Part shown: one piece after another, positions 55,115 through 64,000 of the stretch
Position numbering within the stretch: the stretch's first letter is position 1
Layout: every line of letters begins with the position of its first letter
Assembly: GCF_003994485.1 (NCBI RefSeq)
Contig: NZ_RZNJ01000001.1
Location: 65,765-129,764, forward strand
Direction: 5' to 3'
Source: Arsenicitalea aurantiaca
Lineage (GTDB): Bacteria; Pseudomonadota; Alphaproteobacteria; Rhizobiales; Devosiaceae
DNA length: 64,000 bases
The notes under the pieces: model-generated
Told to the model about the DNA's origin: nothing
Seen by the model: the letters and a program-made list of their open reading frames with translations, nothing else
Databases searched by the model: none
Translations under genes and position numbers: made by a program

Positions 55115-56983
55115 CTAGGGCTGCACTGGCGGCGCCGCGACCGGAGCGGGCGTGACCGAGTGGGTCTGCTCACGGAAATCGCGGCGCATGCGGGTCGCGC
55201 CATGGCGCGTCTTGGCCCAGAAATAGGGATGGGTGATGAGTTCGCGCGCGGCGCGCAGCGTCGCTGCCGAATGCAGCACCCAATAGACCGGCAGGAGCAG
55301 CTGGTGGAAGATCAGCCGCTTCTGGCCGAGCCGCACGAGGCCGGCGATGGCGAGCGCGAAGGAGCCGCCATAGCCCAGAACGAGGATGGCAATGTAGGCG
55401 AGATCCCAGCCATCCGAGAGGCCGAACCAGCTGTCGCCATTGACGATGAAGAGCGCAAGGCTCGCCATGAAGACGGTGTGGAGCAGGGCCGAGACGATGA
55501 GCCCACCCACATAGATCTGGAAGGCGAGAAAGCCGCGCCAGCCGATGTCGCGCAGGAAGCGGACCGGGTTGCGGTTGTGCACGATGAAGGTCTGCATCCA
55601 GCCCTTCATCCATCGCGTGCGCTGGGCCATCCAGGCATCGAGGGTGATCGGGGCCTCCTCGCGGGTGCGGCTGACGAAGGTCTCGCAGCGATAGCGCAGG
55701 CGCGCCATGCGCACACCCAGATCGGCATCCTCGGTCACGTTGAAGGCGTCCCAGCCACCCAGTTCGCGCAATGAGCGGAGGCGGAAATGATTGCTGGTGC
55801 CCCCGAGCGGCATCGGGAGCTTCCATCGCGCCAGAAGCGGCAGCAGGAGCCCGAACAGTCCGCCATATTCGGCGCTGAACATGGCGGTGAGCCAGCTTTC
55901 CGAGCCATTGTCGATGACGAGCTCGGCTTGGAGGCAATCGAGCCCCGGATCGGCCGCAAAGCGGGCCGCGGCGAGGCGCAACTGATCGGGATCGGGAATG
56001 TCCTCGGCATCGTAGACGACGACGAACTGGCCGCGCGCCAGCGGCAGGGCATAGTCGAGCGCCTTGGGCTTGGTGCGGGGCGGCCCGTCGGGCACGCGCA
56101 CGAGCTCGAAGCGGGGATCGGCCAGGATCTTCTCGACGGCGGCGACGGTCTCGCGCGATTTCGCCTCGACGACGAATTTGATGTCGAGCTTTTCGGGCGG
56201 ATAGTCGATCGCGCGCATCGCCTGTTCGAGCAGCGGGACCATGTTGGCCTCGTCGCGAAGCGGGATCAGCACCGAGTAAAGGGGCAGCTCCGCGGGTGGA
56301 AGGGACGGGGGATCCTCGCCGGGGCGCGGGCGCACGAAGAGGGCGGCAAAGCGCAGTGCGGCCGGCGCGACGATGAGGAGTGCCAGAAGCGGAACGAGCA
56401 GCGCACGCTCCAGATAGGGCGAAAGGGCCGCGAGCAGCACGACGAGGAACAGGCCGGAGACGAAGACGAGGCGCGCGAGCATGGGCAGGTCGCGATGGGC
56501 GCTCGCGCTCGGCCAGCGCCGTGCGAGACGTTCGCGGGCTTCCTCCATCAGCCTGTCGGCGTTCGAACGCGCCAGTTCCGCCCTCAGGATCGCAGGCGGA
56601 ACGATGCGGATGCGCGCGGCCAGATGCGGGGCTTCGGCAAGCCGCTCGCGTAGGTTGAGGAATTCGGTGAAACGCGGCGTGCAATAGGTGACGTCGCCCA
56701 TCTCGGAGTGTCCGCGCAGAGAGCGCACTTCGGCCAGCGCGTCGAGCCGGGCGATGCGGGCGCTGCCGGCGATCGTTTCGGGCATAAACGGCGAAAAGAC
56801 GAGGCCAGCCCATTCCGCAGCGCGCTCGAGCGCCAGGGCGTGGCCGAGGCCATGGCGATGGGCACAATGGACGATCGGGTCCACCTCGAGCACCAAAGCT
56901 GCCTCGAGCACGTCCCGTGCTTCGGCATCCGATGTCACGGCAGGACCGAGGATCGCCCGCATCAATGCAAGCGCTTGGGACAA
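55115..56983 (-). CDS. membrane glycosyltransferase family 2 protein
   Basis: 622 residues. The N-terminal 150 residues form a soluble helical domain with weak likeness to the MshEN/GSPII_E N-terminal domain found before some glycosyltransferases; two membrane helices follow (about 170-215), then a GT-A catalytic domain with ADDED-like metal motif VVYDAEDIPDPDQL, GGTSNHFR, VTEDADLG and acceptor motif QRTRWMKGW, then four more membrane helices. This matches processive or cellulose-synthase-like GT2 enzymes. The polysaccharide made is unknown. Start ATG 56983. It faces the solute-binding protein gene across 228 bp. Confidence 0.85.
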   Translation of the reverse strand: MSQALALMRAILGPAVTSDAEARDVLEAALVLEVDPIVHCAHRHGLGHALALERAAEWAGLVFSPFMPETIAGSARIARLDALAEVRSLRGHSEMGDVTYCTPRFTEFLNLRERLAEAPHLAARIRIVPPAILRAELARSNADRLMEEARERLARRWPSASAHRDLPMLARLVFVSGLFLVVLLAALSPYLERALLVPLLALLIVAPAALRFAALFVRPRPGEDPPSLPPAELPLYSVLIPLRDEANMVPLLEQAMRAIDYPPEKLDIKFVVEAKSRETVAAVEKILADPRFELVRVPDGPPRTKPKALDYALPLARGQFVVVYDAEDIPDPDQLRLAAARFAADPGLDCLQAELVIDNGSESWLTAMFSAEYGGLFGLLLPLLARWKLPMPLGGTSNHFRLRSLRELGGWDAFNVTEDADLGVRMARLRYRCETFVSRTREEAPITLDAWMAQRTRWMKGWMQTFIVHNRNPVRFLRDIGWRGFLAFQIYVGGLIVSALLHTVFMASLALFIVNGDSWFGLSDGWDLAYIAILVLGYGGSFALAIAGLVRLGQKRLIFHQLLLPVYWVLHSAATLRAARELITHPYFWAKTRHGATRMRRDFREQTHSVTPAPVAAPPVQP

Positions 56984-57211
56984 GAGAGGCTGCCAGTATG
57001 GTTCAAGTATTCATCAAAATATGATGCCGATGGTACTGCATTGGGCCCGTTGGACAATAGAGAGTTACGTACAAATGCGCAGCAGGAGGGCGCTTTTGCT
57101 CTTGACGGGACGGCGGTTCGGGTGTTTGGCGGGCGTGGGGCGAGCGCTGTCGCGTTCAGGCCCGAATTGGTCCATAACGCTTACCTCCTCGGCCCAATCC
57201 CGGTTCTTTCC

Positions 57212-58024
57212 ATGCGGCTTCTTCTCCTCGCACTGAGTGTCCTGACGTTCCTCGGGGCGCCGGCCCTGGGGCAGAACCTGCCCAATCATTTCGATCCGAG
57301 CGCCCGGGAGGCAGCGCCGGAGGCGACGGGCGTGCCGGCCATCCGGTTCCTGACGACGGCCGATTTCCCGCCCTTCAACTATCGGGACGAAAGCGGGGAA
57401 CTCGTCGGGTTCAACATTGACCTGGCGCGCGGGCTTTGCACGGAGCTCGCGGTTGCCTGCACGATCCAGGCCTGGCCCTGGGAGCAGGCGGCGCGGGCGC
57501 TGGCCGACAACCAAGGCGATGCGCTGCTCGCCGGGCTCGCGCTCAGCCCGGAGAATGGCGAGCAATTCGATTTTTCCTCGATCTATCTCGGCTTTCCGGC
57601 GCGCTTCGTGACGCGGGTCGGGCCGGCGCAGAATTTTTCAGCCGAAAGCCTTTCGGGGCGCCGGCTCGCAGTGCGGGAAGGCTCGGCCCATCAGGGCTTC
57701 CTCGTCCGCTACCTGCCGGACGCCACGATCGTGCCGTTCGAAAGCGAGATCGCCGCGCTCGATGCGGTCGAGAGCGGTGACGTCGATGCGTTCTTCGGGG
57801 ACGCCTTGCGTGCCTCGTTCTGGCTCAACACGCACATGGCGTGCTGCACCTTTGCGGGCGGGCCCTATTTCCGGCCCGATCTCTTCGGGGAGGGGCTCGC
57901 CGTCGCGCTGCCCGCCGGTCGGGACGCGGTGCGCGAGGCGATCAATCTGGGGCTTTTGCGGATGAAACGCTCAGGCGCGCTCGACGAGCTCTACCTGCGC
58001 TGGTTCCCCGTCGGCTTTTACTGA
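57212..58024 (+). CDS. periplasmic solute-binding protein (amino-acid type)
   Basis: 270 residues. Signal peptide (MRLLLLALSVLTFLGAPALGQ), then a SBP_bac_3 domain: IRFLTTADFPPFNYRDESGELVGFNIDLARGLCTELAVACTIQAWPWEQ, ALLAGLALSPENGEQFDFSSIYLGFPARFV, LAVREGSAHQGFLVRYLP. No permease or ATPase gene is adjacent, so it is an orphan binding protein that may serve a transporter elsewhere or act as a sensor partner. ATG 57212 gives a normal signal peptide; the last 7 bp overlap the convergent TerB-like gene. Confidence 0.88.
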   Translation: MRLLLLALSVLTFLGAPALGQNLPNHFDPSAREAAPEATGVPAIRFLTTADFPPFNYRDESGELVGFNIDLARGLCTELAVACTIQAWPWEQAARALADNQGDALLAGLALSPENGEQFDFSSIYLGFPARFVTRVGPAQNFSAESLSGRRLAVREGSAHQGFLVRYLPDATIVPFESEIAALDAVESGDVDAFFGDALRASFWLNTHMACCTFAGGPYFRPDLFGEGLAVALPAGRDAVREAINLGLLRMKRSGALDELYLRWFPVGFY

Positions 58025-58425
58025 ACGCGCCGCAGCCGGGCCCGTGCCGCCCGCTCTATGGCCGCGGTGACGAGCCGGTCGAGATCGAGGTGATCGCGCA
58101 GCAATTCGAGGAAGCGGAGTTCCTCCTGCTCGAGCAGGAGATCGACCGCGGTGACCTCGACGGCGAGCGCATAGGCGGTGTCGTGGAGGCGCTCGGGAAT
58201 GGATCGGAGAAGCTGTTCGAGCGCGCCTTCCAGACCGTTGGCGTTGACGAGGTCGACGGCGCCATTGGCGACCGAAGTCAGGCGCGATCGGTCGTAGCCC
58301 TCGAACACGGGGAGCCGGGAGACGAGCCCGTCGATACGGCCGATTTCGGTCTCGGTGACGTGCATGTCCGCCGAAGCGGCAATGATCATCAGGTGGATGA
58401 GCGCATCCTGGGCGGTGACGGACAT
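58018..58425 (-). CDS. TerB-like tellurite-resistance-family protein
   Basis: 135 residues, all-helical and acidic. ALIHLMIIAASADMHVTETEIGRIDGLVSRLP has the ADxxxxxxE repeat characteristic of the TerB/DjlA N-terminal domain, and LLLEQEELRFLELLRDHLDLD resembles its second half. Function in this family is poorly known, despite the tellurite name. It starts 38 bp upstream of and divergent from lysS. Assignment rests on the pattern only. Confidence 0.6.
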   Translation of the reverse strand: MSVTAQDALIHLMIIAASADMHVTETEIGRIDGLVSRLPVFEGYDRSRLTSVANGAVDLVNANGLEGALEQLLRSIPERLHDTAYALAVEVTAVDLLLEQEELRFLELLRDHLDLDRLVTAAIERAARARLRRVQ

Positions 58426-58555
58426 TGGGGCTCCTTAAGCGTGCTGAGCGCCAAAGCTAGGTATGGGCTGCGTGCTTGACAAGCGGGCCGGCATTGACTT
58501 TGCGGGTGCTGCTGGGGCAACAGGTGCGGCACTTCCAGTAAAGAAAGCTCAAGCA

Positions 58556-60169
58556 GTGACGTCCGCCGCGCTCCCTGTCCTCGATCCGCAATTCTTTCCG
58601 CCCGCCAAGACGGCGCGCGCCTGGCCCTTCGAGGAGGCGCGCAAGCTGATCGCGCGGCTCGAGCGGACGGGCAAGAGCGAAGTGCTGTTCGAGACCGGCT
58701 ACGGCCCCTCCGGCCTGCCCCATATCGGGACGTTCGGCGAGGTGATGCGCACGACGATGGTGCGGACCGCGTTTCGGCTCCTGACCGAAGACAAGATCCC
58801 GACGCGCCTCCTGTCGTTTTCCGACGACATGGATGCGCTCCGCAAGGTGCCGGGAAACGTGCCCAATCAGGAGATGATGGCCGAGTATCTGGGCAAGCCG
58901 CTGACGCGGGTCCCCGACCCCTTCTCGGACGAGCATCCCTCGTTCGGACAGGCCAATAATGCGCGGCTGCGGGCGTTCCTCGACCGGTTCGGCTTCGCCT
59001 ACGAATTCGCGAGCTCGACCGATTACTATACCTCGGGGCGCTTCGACGAGGCGCTGCTGCGCATGCTCGAGGTCTATGATGCGGTGATGGAGATCATGCT
59101 GCCCAGCCTCGGGCCGGACCGGCGGGCGACCTATTCGCCCTTCCTGCCGATCTCCAAGGTCAATGGCAATGTGCTGCAGGTGCCGGTGATCGAGCGCAAC
59201 GCGAAGGCCGGCACGATCGTCTATGTCGATCCCGCCGACGGGCAGAAGTACGAGACGGTCGTCACCGGCGGGGCAGTCAAGTGCCAGTGGAAGCCCGACT
59301 GGGCGCTCCGCTGGTTCGCGCTCGGGGTCGACTACGAGATGGCGGGCAAGGATCTGATCGACAGCGTCAAGCTGGCGAGCCGGATCGTCACCGCGCTCGG
59401 GGGCAATCCGCCCGAGGGGTTCAACTATGAGCTCTTCCTCGACGAGCAGGGCCAGAAGATCTCGAAGTCCAAGGGCAATGGGCTGACCATCGACGAATGG
59501 CTGACCTATGCGAGCCCCGAGAGCCTCGGGCAGTACATGTTCGGCAAGCCCAAGGCCGCCAAGCGGCTCTATTTCGACGTGATCCCGCGCGCGGTGGACG
59601 ATTATTACAATCTCGTCGCCGCCTATGGGCGGCAGACGCCCGAGGAGCGGCTCGAAAACGCGGTGTTCCATGTCCACACCGGCAATCCGCCCGACATCGA
59701 CATGCCGGTCACCTTCGGGCTTTTGATGAACCTCGTCTCGGCCGCCAATGCCGAGGATGCGGGCGTGCTCTGGGGGTTCATCTCCCGCTACGTGCCCGGT
59801 GCGAGCCCGGCGACCCACCCCGAGCTCGACCGGCTGGCGGGTTATGCGGTGCGCTATTTCAACGACCGGGTGAAGCCGGGCAAGGTGTTCCGCCTGCCCG
59901 ACGACAAGGAGCGGGCGGCGCTTGCCGATCTCGGTGCGCAGCTGGGCGGCCATGAAGGCTCCCAGGATGCCGAGGCGCTGCAGAACCTCGTCTTCGAGGT
60001 CGGCAAGGCCCATGGGTTCGAGCCGCTGCGCGACTGGTTCACCGCCATCTATCAGGTGCTGCTCGGGCAGGATCAGGGCCCGCGCTTCGGCTCGTTCATC
60101 GCGCTTTACGGTGTGGCCGAGACGCGCCGGCTGATCGAGAAGGCTCTGGCGGGCGAACTCGCCGGCTAG
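58556..60169 (+). CDS. lysS: lysyl-tRNA synthetase, class I
   Basis: Charges tRNA-Lys with lysine. This is the archaeal-type class I enzyme used by most alphaproteobacteria instead of the class II one. 537 residues from GTG 58556: the HIGH-like motif PSGLPHIGT, the KMSKS-like KISKSKGNG, and the C-terminal helix-bundle anticodon-binding domain are clear. GTG 58556 places the conserved [22 protein letters not shown] right after the start; the frame also runs to ATG 58463, which would add 31 residues not typical of the family. Confidence 0.95.
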   Translation: MTSAALPVLDPQFFPPAKTARAWPFEEARKLIARLERTGKSEVLFETGYGPSGLPHIGTFGEVMRTTMVRTAFRLLTEDKIPTRLLSFSDDMDALRKVPGNVPNQEMMAEYLGKPLTRVPDPFSDEHPSFGQANNARLRAFLDRFGFAYEFASSTDYYTSGRFDEALLRMLEVYDAVMEIMLPSLGPDRRATYSPFLPISKVNGNVLQVPVIERNAKAGTIVYVDPADGQKYETVVTGGAVKCQWKPDWALRWFALGVDYEMAGKDLIDSVKLASRIVTALGGNPPEGFNYELFLDEQGQKISKSKGNGLTIDEWLTYASPESLGQYMFGKPKAAKRLYFDVIPRAVDDYYNLVAAYGRQTPEERLENAVFHVHTGNPPDIDMPVTFGLLMNLVSAANAEDAGVLWGFISRYVPGASPATHPELDRLAGYAVRYFNDRVKPGKVFRLPDDKERAALADLGAQLGGHEGSQDAEALQNLVFEVGKAHGFEPLRDWFTAIYQVLLGQDQGPRFGSFIALYGVAETRRLIEKALAGELAG

Positions 60170-60802
60170 CTACTGGCTCGCCCAGACGATGCGAGCTATC
60201 CACTCGATCTCGGTCATCTCGATGGTGCGCGGCGCGTGCTCGGGATTGACCGAGTGGAGCTCCAGCGTCTTGGGCGTCTGGCGGTGGAGGATCTTGACCA
60301 TCACCTCGCCATCTCGGGTGCGCACCACGACGCGGTCGCCGCGACGGGGCTGTTCGGCGGGCGAGACGATGATGATGTCGCCATCCCGATAGAGCGGCAG
60401 CATGGAGTCGCCCGTGACCTCGAGCGCATAGGTGCCGCCATCGCCAGGGGTGGGCAGGCGCACCTCGTCCCAGCCCTGGCCGACGGGAAAGCCGGCACTG
60501 TCAAAGAAGCCGCCGGCGCCGGCCTGGGCGAGCCCCAATAGCGGCACTGCGGCGCGCGGCAGGTTGGGTGGCTGCATGTAGGCCGAGGAGAGGAGCGTGT
60601 CGAAGCTCTCGCCCGTCGCCTGGAGCACCTTGGAAATGCTCTCGGTCGACGGCCAGCGTTCGCGGCCGTCCTTGCTGACGCGCTTGGAGCGGTTGAAGGC
60701 GGTGGAATCGAGGCCAGCCAGACGCGCGAGCCCCGACGGGGTCATCCCGTGGCGCTCCGCCAATGCGTCAATGGCATCCCAGATGGCCCCGTGTGAGAAC
60801 AT
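60170..60802 (-). CDS. S24-family (LexA/CI-like) HTH repressor
   Basis: 210 residues. An N-terminal XRE-type HTH (HGMTPSGLARLAGLDSTAFNRSKRVSKDGRERWPSTESISKVLQATGES) is followed by an S24 autoprotease domain with the catalytic Ser in LEVTGDSMLP and Lys in VMVKILHRQ; AYMQPP...LAQAGAGGFF is a candidate cleavage region (Ala-Gly). Chromosomal alphaproteobacterial regulators of this shape control stress genes. The upstream region has two GGACTA repeats that could be its operator. Longer frame upstream (to 60967) is not similar to the family, so ATG 60802 was used. It ends beside lysS (stop codons adjacent, convergent). Confidence 0.85.
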   Translation of the reverse strand: MFSHGAIWDAIDALAERHGMTPSGLARLAGLDSTAFNRSKRVSKDGRERWPSTESISKVLQATGESFDTLLSSAYMQPPNLPRAAVPLLGLAQAGAGGFFDSAGFPVGQGWDEVRLPTPGDGGTYALEVTGDSMLPLYRDGDIIIVSPAEQPRRGDRVVVRTRDGEVMVKILHRQTPKTLELHSVNPEHAPRTIEMTEIEWIARIVWASQ

Positions 60803-60824
60803 CGCCCATCCAAAGAGAGGATAA

Positions 60825-60849
60825 TAGTCCCAAACTCGGAACCTAGTCC
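60825..60849 (-). repeat. direct repeats GGACTA before the S24 repressor gene
   Basis: On the minus strand GGACTA occurs at 60844-60849 and 60825-60830, period 19 bp. The second copy runs into TATTAT, a -10-like sequence, 23 bp before the repressor start. Possible autoregulatory site. Confidence 0.35.
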
Positions 60850-60947
60850 TATCTACTGCAGGTGGGTTGAGGTGTAAAGGCGCGGGGGGCGGGACGGGGT
60901 CGACAAAGGGGTGGCGGGCTTGGCCGGGGCCGACTAGAAGCAGGGCC

Positions 60948-61292
60948 ATGGAAGATCCCGAATTCATCTACAAGGTCGCCGACCGGGCGGTGTTCGAGCA
61001 GGCCGCGGATGGTGTCTTTACCGGCATGCCGGTCGACCACGCGGACGGCTTCATCCACTTCTCGACGGCCGGCCAATTGCCCGGGACGCTCGCAAAGCAC
61101 TTTGCGGGCAAGGCCGATCTCGTCCTGCTCGGCGTCAGGACCCTTGGGCTCGACCTCGTCTGGGAGCCGTCGCGGGGCGGCGACCTCTTTCCCCATCTCT
61201 ACCGGCCCCTGCCGCTCGATGCGATCGCGTGGGTTCTGCCCCTTGCTGTCGATGCGGACGGACGGGCCGACCTGCCGGAGGCCGTTCGATGA
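60948..61292 (+). CDS. DUF952-family protein
   Basis: 114 residues. FIYKVADRAVFEQAADGVFTGMPVDHADGFIHFSTAGQLPGTL is the DUF952 signature, with the conserved FIHFST; the C-terminus continues HLYRPLPLDAIAWVLPL. The family has no firm function and is usually next to pyrD in alphaproteobacteria. ATG 60948 is close to the promoter region of the S24 gene, from which it diverges. Its stop TGA overlaps the pyrD start (ATGA), so the two are translationally coupled. Confidence 0.88.
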   Translation: MEDPEFIYKVADRAVFEQAADGVFTGMPVDHADGFIHFSTAGQLPGTLAKHFAGKADLVLLGVRTLGLDLVWEPSRGGDLFPHLYRPLPLDAIAWVLPLAVDADGRADLPEAVR

Positions 61293-62398
61293 TCCTGTCG
61301 CGTCTTTCCCCGCTGCTGCGCGTGCCTGCGCTGCGCACGCTGAGCCGGGATGCCCTGCTGCAGATGGATCCCGAGACCGCCCATGGCGCGACGATCGCGG
61401 CACTGCGCATGGGGCTCGCGCCCGAGCAGGAGCATGCCGATCCGGCCGAGCTGCGCACCAGCCTCTGCGGGATGACGCTTTCGAACCCGATCGGCATGGC
61501 GGCAGGGTTCGACAAGAATGGCGAGGTGCCGGGACCGCTCGCGAAACTCGGCTTCGGTATGGTGGAAATCGGAACGGTGACGCCGCGCCCGCAGACCGGC
61601 AATGCCAAGCCGCGGCTTTTTCGGGTGAAGCAGGCGGGCGGCGTGATCAACCGCATGGGTTTCAACAATGAAGGCCATGAGGCGGTGTTCGCACGGCTGC
61701 GCGCGCTCCGGATCGGAGCGATGCTCGGGGTCAATATCGGGGCCAACAAGGACAGTGCCGACTTCGTCGCCGATTATGTGGCGGGGGTGACCCGGTTCGC
61801 CGATGTCGCAGATTACCTGACCGTCAACATCTCCTCGCCCAACACGCCGGGGCTTAGGGATCTGCAGGCCGACGACGCGCTCCGCCGGCTGCTCGAGGGC
61901 GTGCTTACGGCGCGCGCCAAGGCGCGGGTGCGGGTGCCGGTGCTGCTCAAGATCGCGCCCGATCTCGACGAGCCGGCTCTTGACGGGATCGCGCGGGTGA
62001 TCGGGGAAACCGATCTTGACGGGCTCATCGTCTCGAACACGACGATCAGCCGCGATGCCGTGCAGGGCATGGACAATGCGCGCGAACTCGGCGGGCTTTC
62101 GGGCCGTCCGCTCTTCAACCTCTCGACGCGGCGCCTCGCGCAGATGCGCGAACGGGTGGGCACACTGCCGATCGTGGGGGTGGGCGGCATCCATTCCCCA
62201 GAGACCGCGCGTGCCAAGTTCGAGGCCGGGGCCAACGCGATCCAGCTCTATTCGGCGATGGTCTTTGAGGGGCTCGACCTGCTCGATCGGATCAAACGTG
62301 GGCTGGTCGCGGCGGTGCGGGCCGAGGGCGAGACCAATGTCGCGGCCCTGACCGGACGCAAGACCGCCGACTGGGCCTCGGGGCGGATCGCGCTCTAG
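61289..62398 (+). CDS. pyrD: dihydroorotate dehydrogenase (quinone), class 2
   Basis: Oxidises dihydroorotate to orotate in pyrimidine synthesis, delivering electrons to membrane quinone. 369 residues: an N-terminal membrane-associating helix region; NPIGMAAGFDKNGEVPG; FRVKQAGGVINRMGFNNEG; TVNISSPNTPGLRDLQ, with catalytic Ser; LKIAPDLDE and IVSNTT; and the FMN phosphate site GVGGIHSPETARAKFEAGANAIQLYSAMV. Coupled to DUF952 by ATGA overlap. Its stop overlaps the convergent MATE gene by 4 bp. Confidence 0.95.
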   Translation: MILSRLSPLLRVPALRTLSRDALLQMDPETAHGATIAALRMGLAPEQEHADPAELRTSLCGMTLSNPIGMAAGFDKNGEVPGPLAKLGFGMVEIGTVTPRPQTGNAKPRLFRVKQAGGVINRMGFNNEGHEAVFARLRALRIGAMLGVNIGANKDSADFVADYVAGVTRFADVADYLTVNISSPNTPGLRDLQADDALRRLLEGVLTARAKARVRVPVLLKIAPDLDEPALDGIARVIGETDLDGLIVSNTTISRDAVQGMDNARELGGLSGRPLFNLSTRRLAQMRERVGTLPIVGVGGIHSPETARAKFEAGANAIQLYSAMVFEGLDLLDRIKRGLVAAVRAEGETNVAALTGRKTADWASGRIAL

Positions 62399-63741
62399 GC
62401 CGGATCGGGAAAGAGCGCGCCACGCCGCCGCTCGAGCGCAAGGAAGTAGTAGGCGCCGCGCGCCAGAAAGAAGACGTGCAGCCCAAGCCAGAGGCCGGTA
62501 TTGCCGAGCAGAGGCTCGAGCACCATGGCCGAGGCCAGAAAGAGCGCAAGCGCCGCGATCATGCCATTGCGCATGGTCACGTTGAGCGTGGCGCCCACGA
62601 GAATCCCGTCATAGACGAAGGCCGGCATGCCGGTGAGCGCCATCAGCGCCGCGACCCAGAGGAAGTCGCGGGCATGGGCGCGGACGGCTTCGTTGGTGGT
62701 CATCAGGTCGATGATGAGGCCGCCGCCGAGGACCCAGAAGGCGAAGAGCCCGCCGGCAATCACAAGCCCCCAGCGCATGGAGAGGACATAGGCGCGGTCG
62801 AAGGCGGGCCGGAAGCGGGCGCCCACCGATTTGCCGACGAGCTGCTCGGCCGCCTGGGCCAGCCCGTCGAGGAAGAAGCTCGCCACCATCATCAGATTGA
62901 GCAGCACCGCATTGGCCGAGAGCACGATCTCGCCCGAGCGCGACCCCATGGCGGCGAAATAGCCATAGGCGCCCATCAGCGCCGCCGACCGGATCATGAG
63001 GTCGCGGCTGAGGGCGAACATGCGCCGGAGCGCGGTGCCATCGAGGAGTTCGGCCGGCACGATGGCCGCAAGCACCGTGCCGATGCCGCCGAAATGCCGG
63101 AGCAGAAGCACGAGTCCGAGCAGGGCGGCAGCGGCGTTGCCGAGGACCGTCCCGAGCGCCGCCCCGACAATGCCCCAGCCAAAGCCGTAGACGAACAGAA
63201 GCGAGAGCGCGACATTGACCCCGTGGATCAGGATCTGCAGCATCATGCCCGTGCGGGCTGCAGCCCGGCCGTAGAACCAGCCCAGGAGCGCGTAGTTGAC
63301 GAGCGAGAAGGGCGCCGACCAGATGCGGACGAAGAAGTAGATCTCGAGTGCCGGCGCCGCCGACGGTGGCGGGGCCAGCAGTGCCGCAGCGAGGGCGTGG
63401 ATCGGCCCGCCGAGCGCGATCATGAAGAGCCCGATAAGGACGGCGAGCAAAAGCGCGCGGGCGGCGTGCAGGAGCCCGTCGCGCGGGTCGCGGGCGCCGA
63501 TCGCCTGGGCGGTCAGCCCGGCGGTGCCGATACGCAGGAAATAGGCGAGCGAAAAGAGCGCATCAAAGAGCAGCGTGCCGAGGACGAGCCCGCCCAGCAT
63601 GCCAGCATCGCCCAGCCGGCCGATGATGGCGATGTCGATGATGCCCGCGAGCGGTTCGGTGATGAACGCGATCGAAGCGGGCAGTGCGATGGCCCAGACG
63701 TCGCGGCTGCGCACCGTGAAGGGGTAGACGGGCGCGGCCAT
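62395..63741 (-). CDS. MATE-family efflux transporter (DinF-like)
   Basis: 448 residues, twelve membrane segments, with a conserved N-terminal RDVWAIALPASIAFITEPLAGIIDIAIIGRLGDAGMLGGLVLG and a matching second half (FALSRDLMIRSAALMGAYGYFAAMGSRSGEIVLSANAVLLNLMMVASFFLDGLAQAAEQLVGKSVG). The shape resembles the DinF subgroup of Na+- or H+-driven drug exporters. Substrates are unknown. The start ATG 63741 gives a normal length; the next gene (minus strand, 63820) is upstream of it by 78 bp. Confidence 0.92.
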   Translation of the reverse strand: MAAPVYPFTVRSRDVWAIALPASIAFITEPLAGIIDIAIIGRLGDAGMLGGLVLGTLLFDALFSLAYFLRIGTAGLTAQAIGARDPRDGLLHAARALLLAVLIGLFMIALGGPIHALAAALLAPPPSAAPALEIYFFVRIWSAPFSLVNYALLGWFYGRAAARTGMMLQILIHGVNVALSLLFVYGFGWGIVGAALGTVLGNAAAALLGLVLLLRHFGGIGTVLAAIVPAELLDGTALRRMFALSRDLMIRSAALMGAYGYFAAMGSRSGEIVLSANAVLLNLMMVASFFLDGLAQAAEQLVGKSVGARFRPAFDRAYVLSMRWGLVIAGGLFAFWVLGGGLIIDLMTTNEAVRAHARDFLWVAALMALTGMPAFVYDGILVGATLNVTMRNGMIAALALFLASAMVLEPLLGNTGLWLGLHVFFLARGAYYFLALERRRGALFPDPA

Positions 63742-63819
63742 GAAACGTCCGGGGCTGGGAGGATCGATGGGGGAGGTTTGGCGCGTTCGGCCCGGGCATA
63801 CAAGCCCGTCAGAGGGTGA

Positions 63820-64000
63820 TCAGTGGTCGGTCTCGAGCTCGAGGATGAGATCGGCGCGGTCCCGGGAGGAGGCGACACGGTCGTAATTGACGAGGTCGAC
63901 CGTCTCGACGTGACGCAAATTGCGCTCCTCAGTGAAAAGCCCTTCCTCGCCATGGCGCTTGAGCAGGCGGGCACGGACCGTATCGCGCGCGACCTCGATG
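63820..64000 (-). CDS. C-terminal end of an unidentified protein (cut by window edge)
   Basis: Sixty codons in minus-strand frame ending in TGA at 63820: the tail includes VRARLLKRHGEEGLFTEER, VDLVNYDRVASSRDRADL and ends ILELETDH. The arrangement of basic, acidic and DLVIEL-like ends recalls P-loop nucleoside or sugar kinases, but this is a weak impression. The gene begins outside the window. It would be cotranscribed with or upstream of the MATE gene 78 bp away. Confidence 0.4.
   Translation of the reverse strand, partial: IEVARDTVRARLLKRHGEEGLFTEERNLRHVETVDLVNYDRVASSRDRADLILELETDH

Overview
The window is about 64 kb of GC-rich, gene-dense bacterial DNA carrying roughly 65 protein genes, two tRNAs and several regulatory sites. 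The gene set points to an alphaproteobacterium of the order Hyphomicrobiales (Rhizobiales), possibly Devosiaceae or a relative. Evidence for this is a CpdR-type response regulator beside a tandem tRNA-Val pair, an archaeal-type class I lysyl-tRNA synthetase, a Ku/LigD end-joining pair, a heat-shock gene with an alpha-type sigma-32 promoter and a ROSE-like leader, and ugp/malK-type sugar ABC operons with LacI control. The family assignment is inference.

Layout. 1-9.7 kb: NAD synthesis (nadA, a methyltransferase, nadB cut by the left edge), a KDPG aldolase-type enzyme with a ModE-like regulator, a DUF1007-NicO metal exporter fusion, a LysR/creatininase pair, a MarR regulator, molybdate genes modA-modB without modC, and a small frameshifted gene. 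9.8-22 kb: hemH, ligD-ku, qmcA-nfeD, an outer-membrane barrel protein, galU, galE, a lytic transglycosylase and an SGNH-hydrolase-like protein. 22-33.5 kb: gltD-gltB, a heat-regulated hsp20, a lysophospholipase-like hydrolase, hisN-like phosphatase, N-formylglutamate amidohydrolase, cpdR and two tRNA-Val.

33.6-46 kb is an amino-sugar utilisation island. One operon encodes a solute-binding protein, two permeases, an AGE-type epimerase and an ATPase. A second encodes a nagB-like isomerase, a SIS-domain protein, nagA and a ceramidase-like hydrolase. Both operons carry the same 14-bp palindrome between their -35 and -10 boxes, and a LacI-family regulator lies next to the second. A cupin-like protein and an AraC regulator follow.

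46-55 kb holds a Na+-translocating NADH:quinone oxidoreductase operon (nqrABCDEF, apbE, nqrM) with a CBS-domain gene at its end. Its NqrB is only about 263 residues, lacks the N-terminal third and lacks the covalent-FMN motif. An FNR/FixK-type box sits between nqrA and a divergent mono-haem c-type cytochrome gene, at the exact distance expected for activation of the cytochrome. A Rrf2 regulator with a perfect inverted repeat over its own start codon and a thioredoxin-reductase-like flavoprotein follow.

55-64 kb: a membrane glycosyltransferase, a periplasmic solute-binding protein, a TerB-like protein, class I lysS, an S24-type repressor, a DUF952 gene translationally coupled to pyrD, a MATE exporter, and the end of an unidentified gene at the right edge. 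Nothing in the window looks like a prophage, insertion sequence or CRISPR array. The parts most worth following up are the shortened NqrB with its FNR-linked cytochrome, the amino-sugar regulon and the heat-shock leader.
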